In this document: positions 8,972-17,517 of the stretch, in pieces
How positions within the stretch are numbered: position 1 is the first letter of the stretch
How the letters are laid out: the number at the start of each line of letters is the position of its first letter
NCBI RefSeq assembly: GCF_000317835.1
Contig: NC_019793.1
Span: forward strand, 1,426,001-1,490,000
Source of the DNA: Deinococcus peraridilitoris DSM 19664
GTDB taxonomy: Bacteria > Deinococcota > Deinococci > Deinococcales > Deinococcaceae
Length of the DNA stretch: 64,000 nucleotides
Reading direction: 5' to 3'
Program-made: the position numbers and the translations under genes
The notes under the pieces: model-generated
Databases searched by the model: none
Told to the model about the DNA's origin: nothing
The model's input: the letters and a program-made list of their open reading frames with translations, nothing else

Positions 8972-9328
8972 ATGCACGACGTTCCCTACCTCGACACGGC
9001 ACACCTGCTGACCTTTGGTGAGGCGCAGGAGGCCTACCGGTTGGCTCGGCTGTTCGACCCCGACCGCCGCTGGACAGCGCTGCTGTATCTCGCGACCCTT
9101 ACGCCCTACCTGTGGGAAGCAGTTCGGCCACACCTCGACTTCGAAGGTGATTTTGCCGACCTGGAACAGGTCAGCGGCATCACGCGCGGCGAAGCGCTGG
9201 TGTTGGGGCTGGCCAGCAACCTGTTCCGCATGGAGGGTGCCGTGGACATGACCGAACTCGCCGACGGCCTCGACGACGAGGTGTGGGACATTGCGCTCAC
9301 CGCGCTCAGGCTTTACCGCGACAGTTGA
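8972..9328 (+). CDS. Hypothetical protein, 118 aa
   Basis: Not recognised. It is a mainly helical, acidic cytosolic protein of 118 aa from ATG 8972; a GTG at 8945 is an alternative. Codon use fits the chromosome. It precedes xseA by 43 nt in the same direction and may be co-transcribed with xseA-xseB. Confidence 0.65.
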   Translation: MHDVPYLDTAHLLTFGEAQEAYRLARLFDPDRRWTALLYLATLTPYLWEAVRPHLDFEGDFADLEQVSGITRGEALVLGLASNLFRMEGAVDMTELADGLDDEVWDIALTALRLYRDS

Positions 9329-9371
9329 GCCTCACGGGCGTCAAGGAGCCCGTCGGCGCTATCTTGCGGAA

Positions 9372-10580
9372 GTGACGCGCCCGCAATCGTACCTTCAGCT
9401 CGTGGAGCTGCTCGATTACGTTTCGATGGTGCTGTCGCGCGGCATTCCGGGAGCCGTGTGGGTACAGGCGGAGATCGCTTCGCTCACCGACCGTCGTCAT
9501 CTGTATCTCGACCTCGTGCAGCACGACGAAAGTGGACGTGAGGTCGCCAAAACACGCGCCAACCTGTGGGCGGGTGAGCGTTTCCGGCTGGAAGGCAAAT
9601 TCAAGAAGGCGACCGGCGGGGGCCTCAAGCAGGACACCAAGGTGCTGCTGCACGTGGTGCCGGATTTTCATCCGCAGTACGGTTTTTCGCTGACGGTGAT
9701 CGACCTGTCGCCCGAATTCACGCTAGGGGACATGCAGCAGAAGCTGCAGGGTATCCGTGAAACGCTGCAGCGTGAAGGAGCCTATGAACACCAGCGGACA
9801 CTGACATTGCCTGCCGACTTCACGCGTGTCGCGGTGGTGAGCCCCAAACGCGCGGCCGGACTGGGCGACTTTCGGCGTGAAGCCGACCGGCTGGAGCACG
9901 CCGGGGTGTGTACCTTTGCGTATTTTGAGGCGACCTTTCAGGGCCGCGAGGCGAGCGCTTCGCTGCTTTCCGCGCTGGCCCAGGCACAACTGGCGCATGC
10001 AGCCGAGGCCTTCGACGCACTGGTGATCATTCGTGGGGGCGGCGCGAGCACCGACCTGGCGTGGCTGAACGACCTCACGCTCGCGCGGGCCGTCAGCGCC
10101 CTGCCAATGCCGGTCGTGACGGGCATTGGGCATGCGCGTGACGACACAATCCTGGACGAAGTCGCCGCGCGGCGCTGTGATACCCCGTCCAAGGCCATCG
10201 CCTTTATTTCCGGACGTATTGTGGCGGCTGCCGCCGAGGCGCGCGCGGCGTACCACGCCATTCAGGTGGGTGGCCAGGAGCGGCTGCAACAGGCCCAGTT
10301 CGAACTGGAGCGCACTCATCTTCGTGCTGAGCGTGCGGCACGCTCGCTTGTGAACGCCCGCAGCGCCGAAGTGCATCACCTGATGCGGGCGGTGCTGGGT
10401 CTCACGCCCGAACGCACCCTGCGCCGGGGGTATGCACTGGTCCGGGCGCGCGAAACCAGCACTGGACAGCCTGTGGTGACCAGCGCCCGGGAAGCCGCAC
10501 GCCATGCCCGCTTGACCGTGCAGTTTTTCGATGGAAAGGTGGACTTTTCGCGTGACGATCAAATTCAAGACCCACTATGA
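9372..10580 (+). CDS. xseA: Exodeoxyribonuclease VII large subunit
   Basis: 402 aa. Catalytic and binding subunit of exonuclease VII, which degrades single-stranded DNA from both ends to short oligonucleotides in repair and recombination. The N-terminal OB fold (about 5-100) is followed by the conserved core with [33 protein letters not shown] and [28 protein letters not shown], the signature of the family; a helical C-terminal half binds XseB. The GTG at 9372 is the likely start, since upstream codons overlap the preceding gene. xseB begins inside its 3' end. Confidence 0.95.
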   Translation: MTRPQSYLQLVELLDYVSMVLSRGIPGAVWVQAEIASLTDRRHLYLDLVQHDESGREVAKTRANLWAGERFRLEGKFKKATGGGLKQDTKVLLHVVPDFHPQYGFSLTVIDLSPEFTLGDMQQKLQGIRETLQREGAYEHQRTLTLPADFTRVAVVSPKRAAGLGDFRREADRLEHAGVCTFAYFEATFQGREASASLLSALAQAQLAHAAEAFDALVIIRGGGASTDLAWLNDLTLARAVSALPMPVVTGIGHARDDTILDEVAARRCDTPSKAIAFISGRIVAAAAEARAAYHAIQVGGQERLQQAQFELERTHLRAERAARSLVNARSAEVHHLMRAVLGLTPERTLRRGYALVRARETSTGQPVVTSAREAARHARLTVQFFDGKVDFSRDDQIQDPL

Positions 10581-10761
10581 GACCCTGGCGCGCATCGCAG
10601 CCCGCCTGGAGGAAGGCGACGCCGACATCGACGAGGTGCTGCCGCTGCTGGAAGAAGCAAAAGCGGCCTACGCCGCCTGTCAGGAGCGCCTGGAAGCCGT
10701 TCGCCGGGCGCTGGGTGACGCACCAGCAGAAGTACCGGACAGCGACGAACTTGAGGTATGA
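10552..10761 (+). CDS. xseB: Exodeoxyribonuclease VII small subunit
   Basis: 69 aa from GTG 10552, overlapping the end of xseA by 29 nt. It is an all-helical hairpin protein (LARIAARLEEGDADIDEVLPLLEEA) of the XseB size and pattern. Several copies wrap around the XseA C-terminal helices to form the holoenzyme. The overlap indicates coupled synthesis. Confidence 0.9.
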   Translation: MTIKFKTHYETLARIAARLEEGDADIDEVLPLLEEAKAAYAACQERLEAVRRALGDAPAEVPDSDELEV

Positions 10762-10810
10762 GGTTCGTTCGCTGCGCCTGTTCTTGTGAGAAGGCGGCCT
10801 CCGGGGCCCC

Positions 10811-10839
10811 TTGAGCCTCCGCAGCCTACATGCTAAACT
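10811..10839 (+). promoter_or_regulatory. Sigma-A promoter of the rplU-rpmA-obg operon
   Basis: TTGAGC (10811-10816), a 17-bp spacer and TAAACT (10834-10839). A leader of about 100 nt follows, with a small CCCGCCttGGCGGG hairpin (about 10853-10866), before rplU. The leader could hold an L21-type autoregulatory structure, but I cannot show it. Confidence 0.6.
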
Positions 10840-10943
10840 GCTTCGCTGATGACCCGCCTTGGCGGGACTTTGTGTCGCGCCGAAAAGTTGCCGTTCCAGA
10901 CCGGAACAGACGGAAAGCAAAGCGGGGCGGGAAGGAAGAAACG

Positions 10944-11243
10944 ATGTTTGCAATCATTCAAAGCGGGGGCAAGCAGTACCGCGTCCAAGAAGGCGACACG
11001 CTGCGCGTCGAAAAACTCAGTGGTGAAGCGGGCGAAAAGCTCTCCCTCACCCCGATCTTTGTGGGCGGCGCCGAGACGTTGATCGGTGACGCTGCCAGCA
11101 AGCTGACGGTCAGCGCCGAAGTCGTCGAGCACGGCCTGGGCAAGAAAATCTACATCCGCAAGTACAAGAGTGGTATCCAATACCGCCGCCGCACGGGTCA
11201 CCGCCAGCAGTTCACGGCGATCAAGATCCTCGGCATCGCCTGA
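10944..11243 (+). CDS. rplU: 50S ribosomal protein L21
   Basis: 99 aa; N-terminus [18 protein letters not shown] and C-terminal [15 protein letters not shown] are diagnostic for bL21, a 23S-rRNA binding protein of the large subunit. Start ATG 10944 has GGAAGG upstream. First gene of the rplU-rpmA-obg cluster. Confidence 0.97.
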   Translation: MFAIIQSGGKQYRVQEGDTLRVEKLSGEAGEKLSLTPIFVGGAETLIGDAASKLTVSAEVVEHGLGKKIYIRKYKSGIQYRRRTGHRQQFTAIKILGIA

Positions 11244-11277
11244 TTCGACAAGAGCATCAAGAGCGAGGTGAAATGAA

Positions 11278-11550
<273 letters not shown>

Positions 11551-11578
11551 GTTTCCGGCAACCCAGACGAACACGACC

Positions 11579-11600
11579 CGGGGGCGCAAGCCCCCGTTTT
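11579..11600 (+). terminator. Terminator between rpmA and obg
   Basis: CGGGGGC GCAA GCCCCCG followed by TTTT. Since obg begins 19 nt later, it probably reduces rather than abolishes read-through. Confidence 0.75.
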
Positions 11601-11618
11601 CATTGAAAGCAGGCAGGA

Positions 11619-12938
11619 ATGGCGTTTCGTGATGTGCTAGAGATCGACGTGACCGCAGGCAATGGCGGCGACGGCGCCATGAGTTTCCACCGCGCCAAGT
11701 ACATGGCCAAGGGCGGTCCTGACGGTGGCCACGGCGGCAAGGGCGGCAGCGTGTATCTGCGCGCCACGCAGAACATTGCCAGCCTCGACACCCTGGTGGG
11801 TCAGCGCCGCTTCAAGGCCGAAAGTGGCCGCTATGGAGAGGGCCGTCTGCGGGCCGGCGCGGACGGGCAGGACCTCTTCATCGACGTGCCAGTGGGCACC
11901 ACGGCCTTCGACGCCGAAACCGGCAAGGTTATCGCCGACCTCACCGAGATCGGGCAGGTCAAGGTCGTGGCGCGCGGTGGTCTGGGCGGACGCGGCAACA
12001 GCGTGTTTGTCAGCGCCACCCGTCAGGCTCCCCGCTTCGCGGAGCTGGGCACCAAAGGCGAAAAGCGCCGCCTCCGGCTGGAACTGCGCCTGATCGCCGA
12101 CGTGGGCCTGGTAGGCTACCCCAACGCGGGCAAGTCAAGTCTGCTGGCGGCACTCTCGCGCGCCAACCCGGCCATCGCGGATTATCCTTTTACGACCCTC
12201 TCCCCCATCCTGGGCGTCGTCGAGGACCCGGAGCACGACCGCCGCTTCACGCTGGCCGACATTCCCGGCATCATCGAAGGCGCCAGCGAAGGAAAAGGCC
12301 TCGGCCTGGAGTTTCTGCGGCACATCAGCCGCACGCGCCTGCTGGTCTACGTGCTGGCCGCCGACCGTGATCCTGCCGGAGAGCTGGAACACCTGCAGGC
12401 CGAGCTGCGCTCGTATGATCCGAGTCTGCTGGAAAACGCCGCGCTGATCGTGCTCAACAAACTCGATCTGATCAAGGCGGAAGACGGCGGCACCGACGAG
12501 GCCCTCGCCAGAATGCTCGAAGAAGACCTGGCGCGCTTTGGCCTGCCGGTCCTGAAAATCAGCGCCCAGACGGGCGAAGGGCTGCTGGCGTTGCGTGACA
12601 CCATTCTGGACGTGCTGCCCTCGCGTGAAGCCTGGGTGGAAACGCACGCCCTGGAAGAGGAACCCGACGTTCTGCAAGGCCCGGCTCCCCTGCGAATCGA
12701 GCCGGCCCACACGAATGTCGGCACCGAAAAGGAAGAGCGGGTGTGGGTGGTCAAGGGAGGTGGTTTCGAGGAGCGGCTGGCCCGCTTCGAGCGGCATCTT
12801 GACGACGCGGCCGAGTACCTGACCGGGTACTTCAAACGTCAGGGCCTCACCAACGCCCTGAAGCGTGCCGGGGTAAAAGAAGAGGACACCGTCGAGATCG
12901 GGCCTTTCCGCTTTCAGTACTACGAGGATGAAAAGTGA
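11619..12938 (+). CDS. obg: GTPase Obg/CgtA
   Basis: 439 aa ribosome-associated GTPase in large-subunit assembly and stress control. The glycine-rich Obg fold covers about 1-158. The G domain shows G1 GYPNAGKSS, the switch region [10 protein letters not shown]3 ADIPG and G4 NKLD. A C-terminal OCT domain (about 365-435, ending [10 protein letters not shown]) is present, as in Deinococcus and Firmicutes Obg. Located directly after rpmA, the usual context. Confidence 0.97.
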   Translation: MAFRDVLEIDVTAGNGGDGAMSFHRAKYMAKGGPDGGHGGKGGSVYLRATQNIASLDTLVGQRRFKAESGRYGEGRLRAGADGQDLFIDVPVGTTAFDAETGKVIADLTEIGQVKVVARGGLGGRGNSVFVSATRQAPRFAELGTKGEKRRLRLELRLIADVGLVGYPNAGKSSLLAALSRANPAIADYPFTTLSPILGVVEDPEHDRRFTLADIPGIIEGASEGKGLGLEFLRHISRTRLLVYVLAADRDPAGELEHLQAELRSYDPSLLENAALIVLNKLDLIKAEDGGTDEALARMLEEDLARFGLPVLKISAQTGEGLLALRDTILDVLPSREAWVETHALEEEPDVLQGPAPLRIEPAHTNVGTEKEERVWVVKGGGFEERLARFERHLDDAAEYLTGYFKRQGLTNALKRAGVKEEDTVEIGPFRFQYYEDEK

Positions 12939-12994
12939 CTCAAGTGAGCGGGTAGCCCTCCGTCAGCTTCACTTGGCACAATCTGATCACGCGC

Positions 12995-13031
12995 GTTCCC
13001 GAAGGCTGTGCGCTTCACAGCCTTCGGGAAC
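12995..13031. terminator. Perfect 16-bp hairpin after obg
   Basis: GTTCCCGAAGGCTGTG (12995-13010), loop CGCTT, and the exact complement (13016-13031). There is no T-run on either side. It lies between obg and yqeK and may be a terminator, a processing or stability element, or a copy of a dispersed palindromic repeat. A TATACT box follows at 13041-13046. Confidence 0.6.
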
Positions 13032-13067
13032 CACACTCGGGTATACTTCCCGTGCGGCGGAGGCCGT

Positions 13068-13658
13068 TTGAACCCTGTGGTGAGCCTTGTTGCTGTTTCC
13101 GTGAATGCGCCCGGCGCAGACCTCGATTCGTGGTGTGACCGCGTCCGCCTGATGGTCAAACCACGCCGCTTCGAGCACGTTCTGCGGGTCGCGCAGCTGG
13201 CCAGCGACATCGCGCTGGCCAACGGCATCGATCCGCTGCGTGCTTACACCGCCGGCATCCTGCACGACGTTGCCCGTGATCTGCCGGACCGGGAACTGCT
13301 GCGCCTCGCGCCGCCCGAATGCCCCATCGACAGCGCGCACCCGCTGGCGCTGCACGGACGGGCAGGGCGCGTGCTGCTGGAGCGCTGGGGCTACGGTGAC
13401 GCGGTGGTGCTCGAAGCAGTCGAGGATCACACCACCGGGCCGCGGGGTCCCAACGGTGTCGCGATGGCAGTGTACGTGGCCGACGTGAGCGAGCCGGGAC
13501 GTGGAGTCAACGACGACATCCGGGGCCTCGCTTTGCAGGATCTGGAAGCCGCCCTCAAGCTGGCCGTCGGTTCGAAGGTGCGCTACCTGCGCGGGCGGGG
13601 CATTGAGGTTCATCCCCGGACCCTGCGCGCCTTCGAGGCACTGGATCTCGCCGAATAA
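13068..13658 (+). CDS. yqeK: HD-domain Ap4A hydrolase (YqeK)
   Basis: About 196 aa. HD-family ligands: RFEHVLRVAQLA, LHDVARDLPD, HPLALHGRAGRVLL and VEDHTTGP. This is the YqeK pattern, a symmetrical Ap4A hydrolase unrelated to ApaH. The neighbourhood obg-yqeK-LCP-rsfS is typical. The start is uncertain: TTG 13068 has GGAGG 4 nt before it; GTG at 13077, 13080 or 13101 are alternatives. Confidence 0.85.
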   Translation: MNPVVSLVAVSVNAPGADLDSWCDRVRLMVKPRRFEHVLRVAQLASDIALANGIDPLRAYTAGILHDVARDLPDRELLRLAPPECPIDSAHPLALHGRAGRVLLERWGYGDAVVLEAVEDHTTGPRGPNGVAMAVYVADVSEPGRGVNDDIRGLALQDLEAALKLAVGSKVRYLRGRGIEVHPRTLRAFEALDLAE

Positions 13659-13759
13659 ACGGCATGCCGGACGGTTTTAACCCGTGACCTTTGACCTTCG
13701 ACGGCCAGCCTCTGGCCTGCTTCCAAGACTTTTGCTGGTGAACGTATGAATGTGTCCGC

Positions 13760-15052
13760 ATGAGCCATAAGCCCAAACAGTCCGCTGCGCCCAAGCCGAC
13801 CGAGTTCTACTCGGAAGCGGGCCGCACCGTGCCCGTCTGGCGGGCGTGGCAGCTGGCGTCGATTGCACTGGCCACCCTGTCGCTTGCCGGATACTGGACC
13901 CTCACCAGCACGGCCGGTGAGGTCCGGCGGGCGGCGCTCGTCACGCCCGAAGGGCAGCCGCCGCGTTTCACGGTGCTGCTGGCGGGCCGCGACATCGCGT
14001 ACTGCTACTACCGTACGCCCTGTCAGGACCAGAACTCCGAGCGGGCGCAGCGCGAGAGCCGCACCGACACGCTGATGCTGATGAAGGTGGACGGCACCCG
14101 CGTGAACATCCTGACCGTTCCGCGCGACACCCAGGCAGGCAGCTTCGATTCGTTTCTGGACGCCGGTTCCCAGAAGATCAACGCCGCGTACGCCTTTGGC
14201 GGTCCCGAGCAGCTGGTTTCACGCATCGAGGAGATCACCGGGGAGCGCATCGATTACTACGCGGTCGTGCGCACCGACTTCGTGGCCGCCGTCATCAGCG
14301 CGCTGGGCGGACTGGTCGTGAACGTACCGGCCAAAATCGACTTCGACGATTACGCGGCCGGACTGCACGTGCACCTGGAAAGCGGTCCGCAGCGCCTGAA
14401 CGGCAAAGAAGCCGTGGCGTTCCTGCGTATGCGCAAGGGCGTCGGAGACGATTACGGCCGCATGGACCACCAGAAGGCCGCCATCGCGCAGCTGGTGGAC
14501 AAGCTGCGCACCCCGGGTGGTCTGGCAGGCGCACTGCCGGCGATCCTGCGCGGTTTTTCCGGCAGCGTGCAGACCAACGCCGATCCCGCGCTGATTCAGC
14601 AGATGGTACCTTACCTGCGCGACTACAAGCTCTCGTTTGCCACATTGCCCACGCGGGAAATTCCGGGAACCACCAACCTGATGCCCGACCGCGAAGCGCT
14701 CGCCGAATTATGGGGCGGCGCCAGTACGACCCTTGCCAGCGAGCAGAGCGTTCCGGTGCGGATCGTGGACGCGAGCGGCACCGGGCTCGGCCCGAAGGTG
14801 GCCTGGGCCCTCAAGGCGCGTGGTTTTCGCGTTACCGAGGTGAGCGACTCGGCCATCAGCGGTGAGCGCAGCCAGGTCTTTACCCTCAGCGAAGTCGGCA
14901 GTGCCGAAAGCGTGTCACGCTGGCTCGATCTGCCCCGCCTGCAGGGTCTGCGTTTTCCCGTCGAGCGGGGTGAAGTCGGGGTGTACCTTGGAACGGACGC
15001 CCGGGCCCGCTACGCCGAACTCGCACGACTGCCCCTTTCTCTTCGCCCCTGA
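13760..15052 (+). CDS. LytR-CpsA-Psr family protein
   Basis: 430 aa. A short cytosolic N-terminus and one membrane span (about residues 27-48) lead to an extracellular LCP domain (FTVLLAGRDIAYCYY, SRTDTLMLMKVD, ILTVPRDTQ, KINAAYAFGG, FLRMRKG..DYGRMDHQK). Family members transfer undecaprenyl-linked glycopolymers to the cell wall; the conserved Arg and Asp residues are present. A C-terminal LytR_C domain (about 330-420, VRIVDASGTGLG) follows. rsfS starts 19 nt after its stop. Confidence 0.9.
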   Translation: MSHKPKQSAAPKPTEFYSEAGRTVPVWRAWQLASIALATLSLAGYWTLTSTAGEVRRAALVTPEGQPPRFTVLLAGRDIAYCYYRTPCQDQNSERAQRESRTDTLMLMKVDGTRVNILTVPRDTQAGSFDSFLDAGSQKINAAYAFGGPEQLVSRIEEITGERIDYYAVVRTDFVAAVISALGGLVVNVPAKIDFDDYAAGLHVHLESGPQRLNGKEAVAFLRMRKGVGDDYGRMDHQKAAIAQLVDKLRTPGGLAGALPAILRGFSGSVQTNADPALIQQMVPYLRDYKLSFATLPTREIPGTTNLMPDREALAELWGGASTTLASEQSVPVRIVDASGTGLGPKVAWALKARGFRVTEVSDSAISGERSQVFTLSEVGSAESVSRWLDLPRLQGLRFPVERGEVGVYLGTDARARYAELARLPLSLRP

Positions 15053-15070
15053 TTCCTTCTCGGAGAACTT

Positions 15071-15463
15071 ATGCCTGATTCCCCTGTTTCCGGTTCCACC
15101 CTTGATTCCGCCACCCACACGCAGCTGCGCGCGGTCGTGCAGGCGGCGCGCGAACGGCGCGCCGAGGATGTTACGGTCCTCGACCTCACCCATATTTCCA
15201 GTACGCTCGACTACTTCGTGATCTGCACCGCGACTGCCGGTTTGCAGCTCAACGCGGTGCAGCAGAACATCCGCGAGAAAAGCCGGGAAGTCGGGCTGCC
15301 CCAACCCAGCGTCGAGGGCCCCAGCGAGCGCTGGCTGCTGCTGTCCTTTGGCTCGATCGTCGTGCACATCATGACCAGGGAAGCCCGCGAGTACTACGAC
15401 CTCGAAGGATTGTGGAACGACGCGCGCCTGTTGGAGTTTCCCGACGACACACAACTGTCCTGA
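15071..15463 (+). CDS. rsfS: Ribosome silencing factor RsfS
   Basis: 130 aa; core DVTVLDLTHISSTLDYFVICTA, SEGPSERW-type (VEGPSERWLLLSFGSIVVHIM) and the ending EAREYYDLEGLW are diagnostic for RsfS/Iojap. It binds L14 and blocks subunit joining when nutrients are low. Start ATG 15071 follows a GGAGA site. Confidence 0.95.
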   Translation: MPDSPVSGSTLDSATHTQLRAVVQAARERRAEDVTVLDLTHISSTLDYFVICTATAGLQLNAVQQNIREKSREVGLPQPSVEGPSERWLLLSFGSIVVHIMTREAREYYDLEGLWNDARLLEFPDDTQLS

Positions 15464-15479
15464 GCGGTCAGTACCCAGT

Positions 15480-15512
15480 ACCACGGCGGCGGGCTCTGGC
15501 CTGCCGCCGTGA
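15480..15512. terminator. Hairpin between convergent genes
   Basis: CACGGCGGC ... GCCGCCGTG stem lies between the stops of rsfS (plus) and the sensor kinase (minus); likely a shared end-of-transcript structure, without a strong T-run. Confidence 0.5.
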
Positions 15513-15513
15513 C

Positions 15514-16809
15514 TTATCCCCTGGAAGCGAGCTTGTCCGTTCGTGGCAGGCGGCGTGACCATGACGAGGTCATGGATGCACGCTCCTCGGCGGTCACGCT
15601 GAGTGCGAGTACCATGCGGGTACCGCCAGGCTCGTCCTGTAGCAGGATATCGCCCCCGTGCGCCTGCAAGAAGCGCCGCGCGATCGCCAGGCCCAGGCCG
15701 TGCCCGGCCACCACCGCACCGGGCACGCGGTAAAACGGTTCGAAGATCCGCTCGCGGTCCTGCGGCGGAATGCCCGGACCGCGGTCCACGACGTGAACCT
15801 CGGGTCCTCGCTCGCCGCGCCGCAGTTCGATGCGCACGTCGTCGGACGAATACTTCAGGGCATTTTCGAGCACGTTCTCCACGGCCTGCTTGAACCGCAC
15901 CGGGTCGACGCTCCACACCAGTTCCTCCCCGGCGTGAATGCTGACGCGTGAAAGGGCTCCGGCCACTTCCAGCAGCAGTACGCTCAGGTCCTGTGCCGAG
16001 CGGTTGAGCTCGGGTTGCGCGTACACGGCTTCCAGCCGGGAAAGGTCGCTCAGTACGGCCAGTTGCGCGGCGCTGTCGCACAGGCGCTGCAGCAGCCGGG
16101 CGCGTTCGGCTTCTCCGATCAGCTCGTCGTGCTGCAGCAGATCGGCCACCAGCGCCAGCTGCTGCAGGGGGCGTCGCAGTTCGTGCGACGCCATCAGGCT
16201 CAGCTCGCGCGACATGCGGGCCTGCTGCGAGCGCAACTGCCGCTCGCGGCCCCACAGGTGAATCAGGTGGGTCACCAGGCTCGCCAGGGCCACCGCCGCC
16301 AGCGCACCCGTGGCAGCCAGCCAAATCTGCAGCCAGCGGGTCTGCTCGTAGACGTCTTCGCGTAGTTGCTGCAGTCGCTCGCGCCCTTGCAGGCTCAGGG
16401 TGTCGGCTTCCTGCTGGGCGTGCAGCAGGGCGTGCAGGTCGTTCTGGCGTACACCCTGCTCGAAGAGGGTACGGACGCGCGCCAGCCGGGCCGGTCCCAA
16501 CGCCTCGACCTGCGGCAGCTCCTTGAATTCCTCGGCTTCGTTCAGAAAGCTGGAGCGAATTGCCTCGATCCGCTCCTCCTCAGAAGCGTGGTCGAGATCG
16601 AGCGAAGGCTCAAGCCGCCCCAGAATGACCCGCGAGATCTGCTGCGAGAGCACCTGATAGGGGTGCGCCGTCCAGCTGGCCCGGTCATCGGTCAGCGTGC
16701 GCAGCGAGGACGTAAAGGACAGCGCGATCAGCAGGGCCACCAGCAGCCCGGGCAGCAGGGCCACCAGCAGGCTGCGTCTGAGCGAGATCGAGCGGTCCCC
16801 GGGGTTCAT
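15514..16809 (-). CDS. Membrane sensor histidine kinase
   Basis: 431 aa. Two membrane spans (about 12-30 and 161-185) enclose a helical periplasmic sensor of about 130 residues. A HisKA domain with MASHELRRPLQQL holds the phospho-accepting His. The HATPase domain has N box ENALKYS, G1 DRGPGIP, F box IFEPFYR and G2 GHGLGLAIA. All catalytic boxes are intact. No response regulator gene is adjacent. The partner upstream on the same strand, 58 nt away, is a molybdopterin-fold lipoprotein; the pair may form one exported sensor module. Confidence 0.9.
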   Translation of the reverse strand: MNPGDRSISLRRSLLVALLPGLLVALLIALSFTSSLRTLTDDRASWTAHPYQVLSQQISRVILGRLEPSLDLDHASEEERIEAIRSSFLNEAEEFKELPQVEALGPARLARVRTLFEQGVRQNDLHALLHAQQEADTLSLQGRERLQQLREDVYEQTRWLQIWLAATGALAAVALASLVTHLIHLWGRERQLRSQQARMSRELSLMASHELRRPLQQLALVADLLQHDELIGEAERARLLQRLCDSAAQLAVLSDLSRLEAVYAQPELNRSAQDLSVLLLEVAGALSRVSIHAGEELVWSVDPVRFKQAVENVLENALKYSSDDVRIELRRGERGPEVHVVDRGPGIPPQDRERIFEPFYRVPGAVVAGHGLGLAIARRFLQAHGGDILLQDEPGGTRMVLALSVTAEERASMTSSWSRRLPRTDKLASRG

Positions 16810-16867
16810 GACGTGTTCCGCGGAGCCTCGTGGGATGTGCGGCTGGTGGCCTTATCGGCAGCGTGCG

Positions 16868-17389
16868 TCATGGCGTGCGAACCTTGTTCACGTACCACAC
16901 CCATTGCGCGCCGTACTTGAGTTCGGGAAAGCGCCGGGCATAGGCGTGGGTAGGAAACACCACGGTCAACGGTCCCTTGTTCTGCATGGAAATCGGCTCT
17001 CCATCGGCACGGTACGCCAGCAGCACCGGGTAGTCCTCGTAATCGCGTCGGGCGATGGTGGATCCGTAGTTGTTGACGGCTTCCAGGCGCAGGTCGCGGC
17101 CCTGCAACCCGACTTCCTTGGCGAGGTCGGAGAGCAGCACCCCCTGGTAAGCGAAGGTCTTGTTCAACTGCGGATGCTCGGTGCGGTACTCGACGGCCCG
17201 CAAGGCTTCGAGTTGCCGCAGGGTGAAGAGGCGCTCACCCGTCGGGGTGTCGACGCGCAGCAGGATTTTTTCACCCTCCGCGCGCGCTGGCAGTGCGCGC
17301 GGAGGGTGCACCTCGCGGTAAGCCATCGGCGTACTGCAGGCAGGCAGCAGCGCGGCCAGGCAGCACAACCAAAGCGGGCGGGGCAACAC
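16868..17389 (-). CDS. Molybdopterin-binding-fold lipoprotein (COG3915-like)
   Basis: 173 aa with a lipoprotein signal and lipobox LPAC. The mature part resembles the small sulfite-oxidase-type fold seen in COG3915 proteins: LRQLEALRAVEYRT, FAYQGVLLSDLAKEVGL, RRDYEDYPVLLAYRADGEPIS and NKGPLTVVFP. The fold normally binds molybdopterin, but no cysteine ligand is visible in the mature part (the lipobox Cys is lipidated), so it may bind rather than catalyse. It is encoded just upstream of a sensor kinase, a pairing seen for this family elsewhere. Confidence 0.7.
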   Translation of the reverse strand: MLPRPLWLCCLAALLPACSTPMAYREVHPPRALPARAEGEKILLRVDTPTGERLFTLRQLEALRAVEYRTEHPQLNKTFAYQGVLLSDLAKEVGLQGRDLRLEAVNNYGSTIARRDYEDYPVLLAYRADGEPISMQNKGPLTVVFPTHAYARRFPELKYGAQWVWYVNKVRTP

Positions 17390-17517
17390 GCATCAGCATA
17401 GTCAAAAGTCCCAGTTTATCGCAAGCTGATTTTTCTCATGAACAAAGTTGCGTGCAGGAAAAACTCACGCTCCGCAGCGCGGACAAACGCACGTCCGCGT
17501 CTTCATCGACTGCGGGT

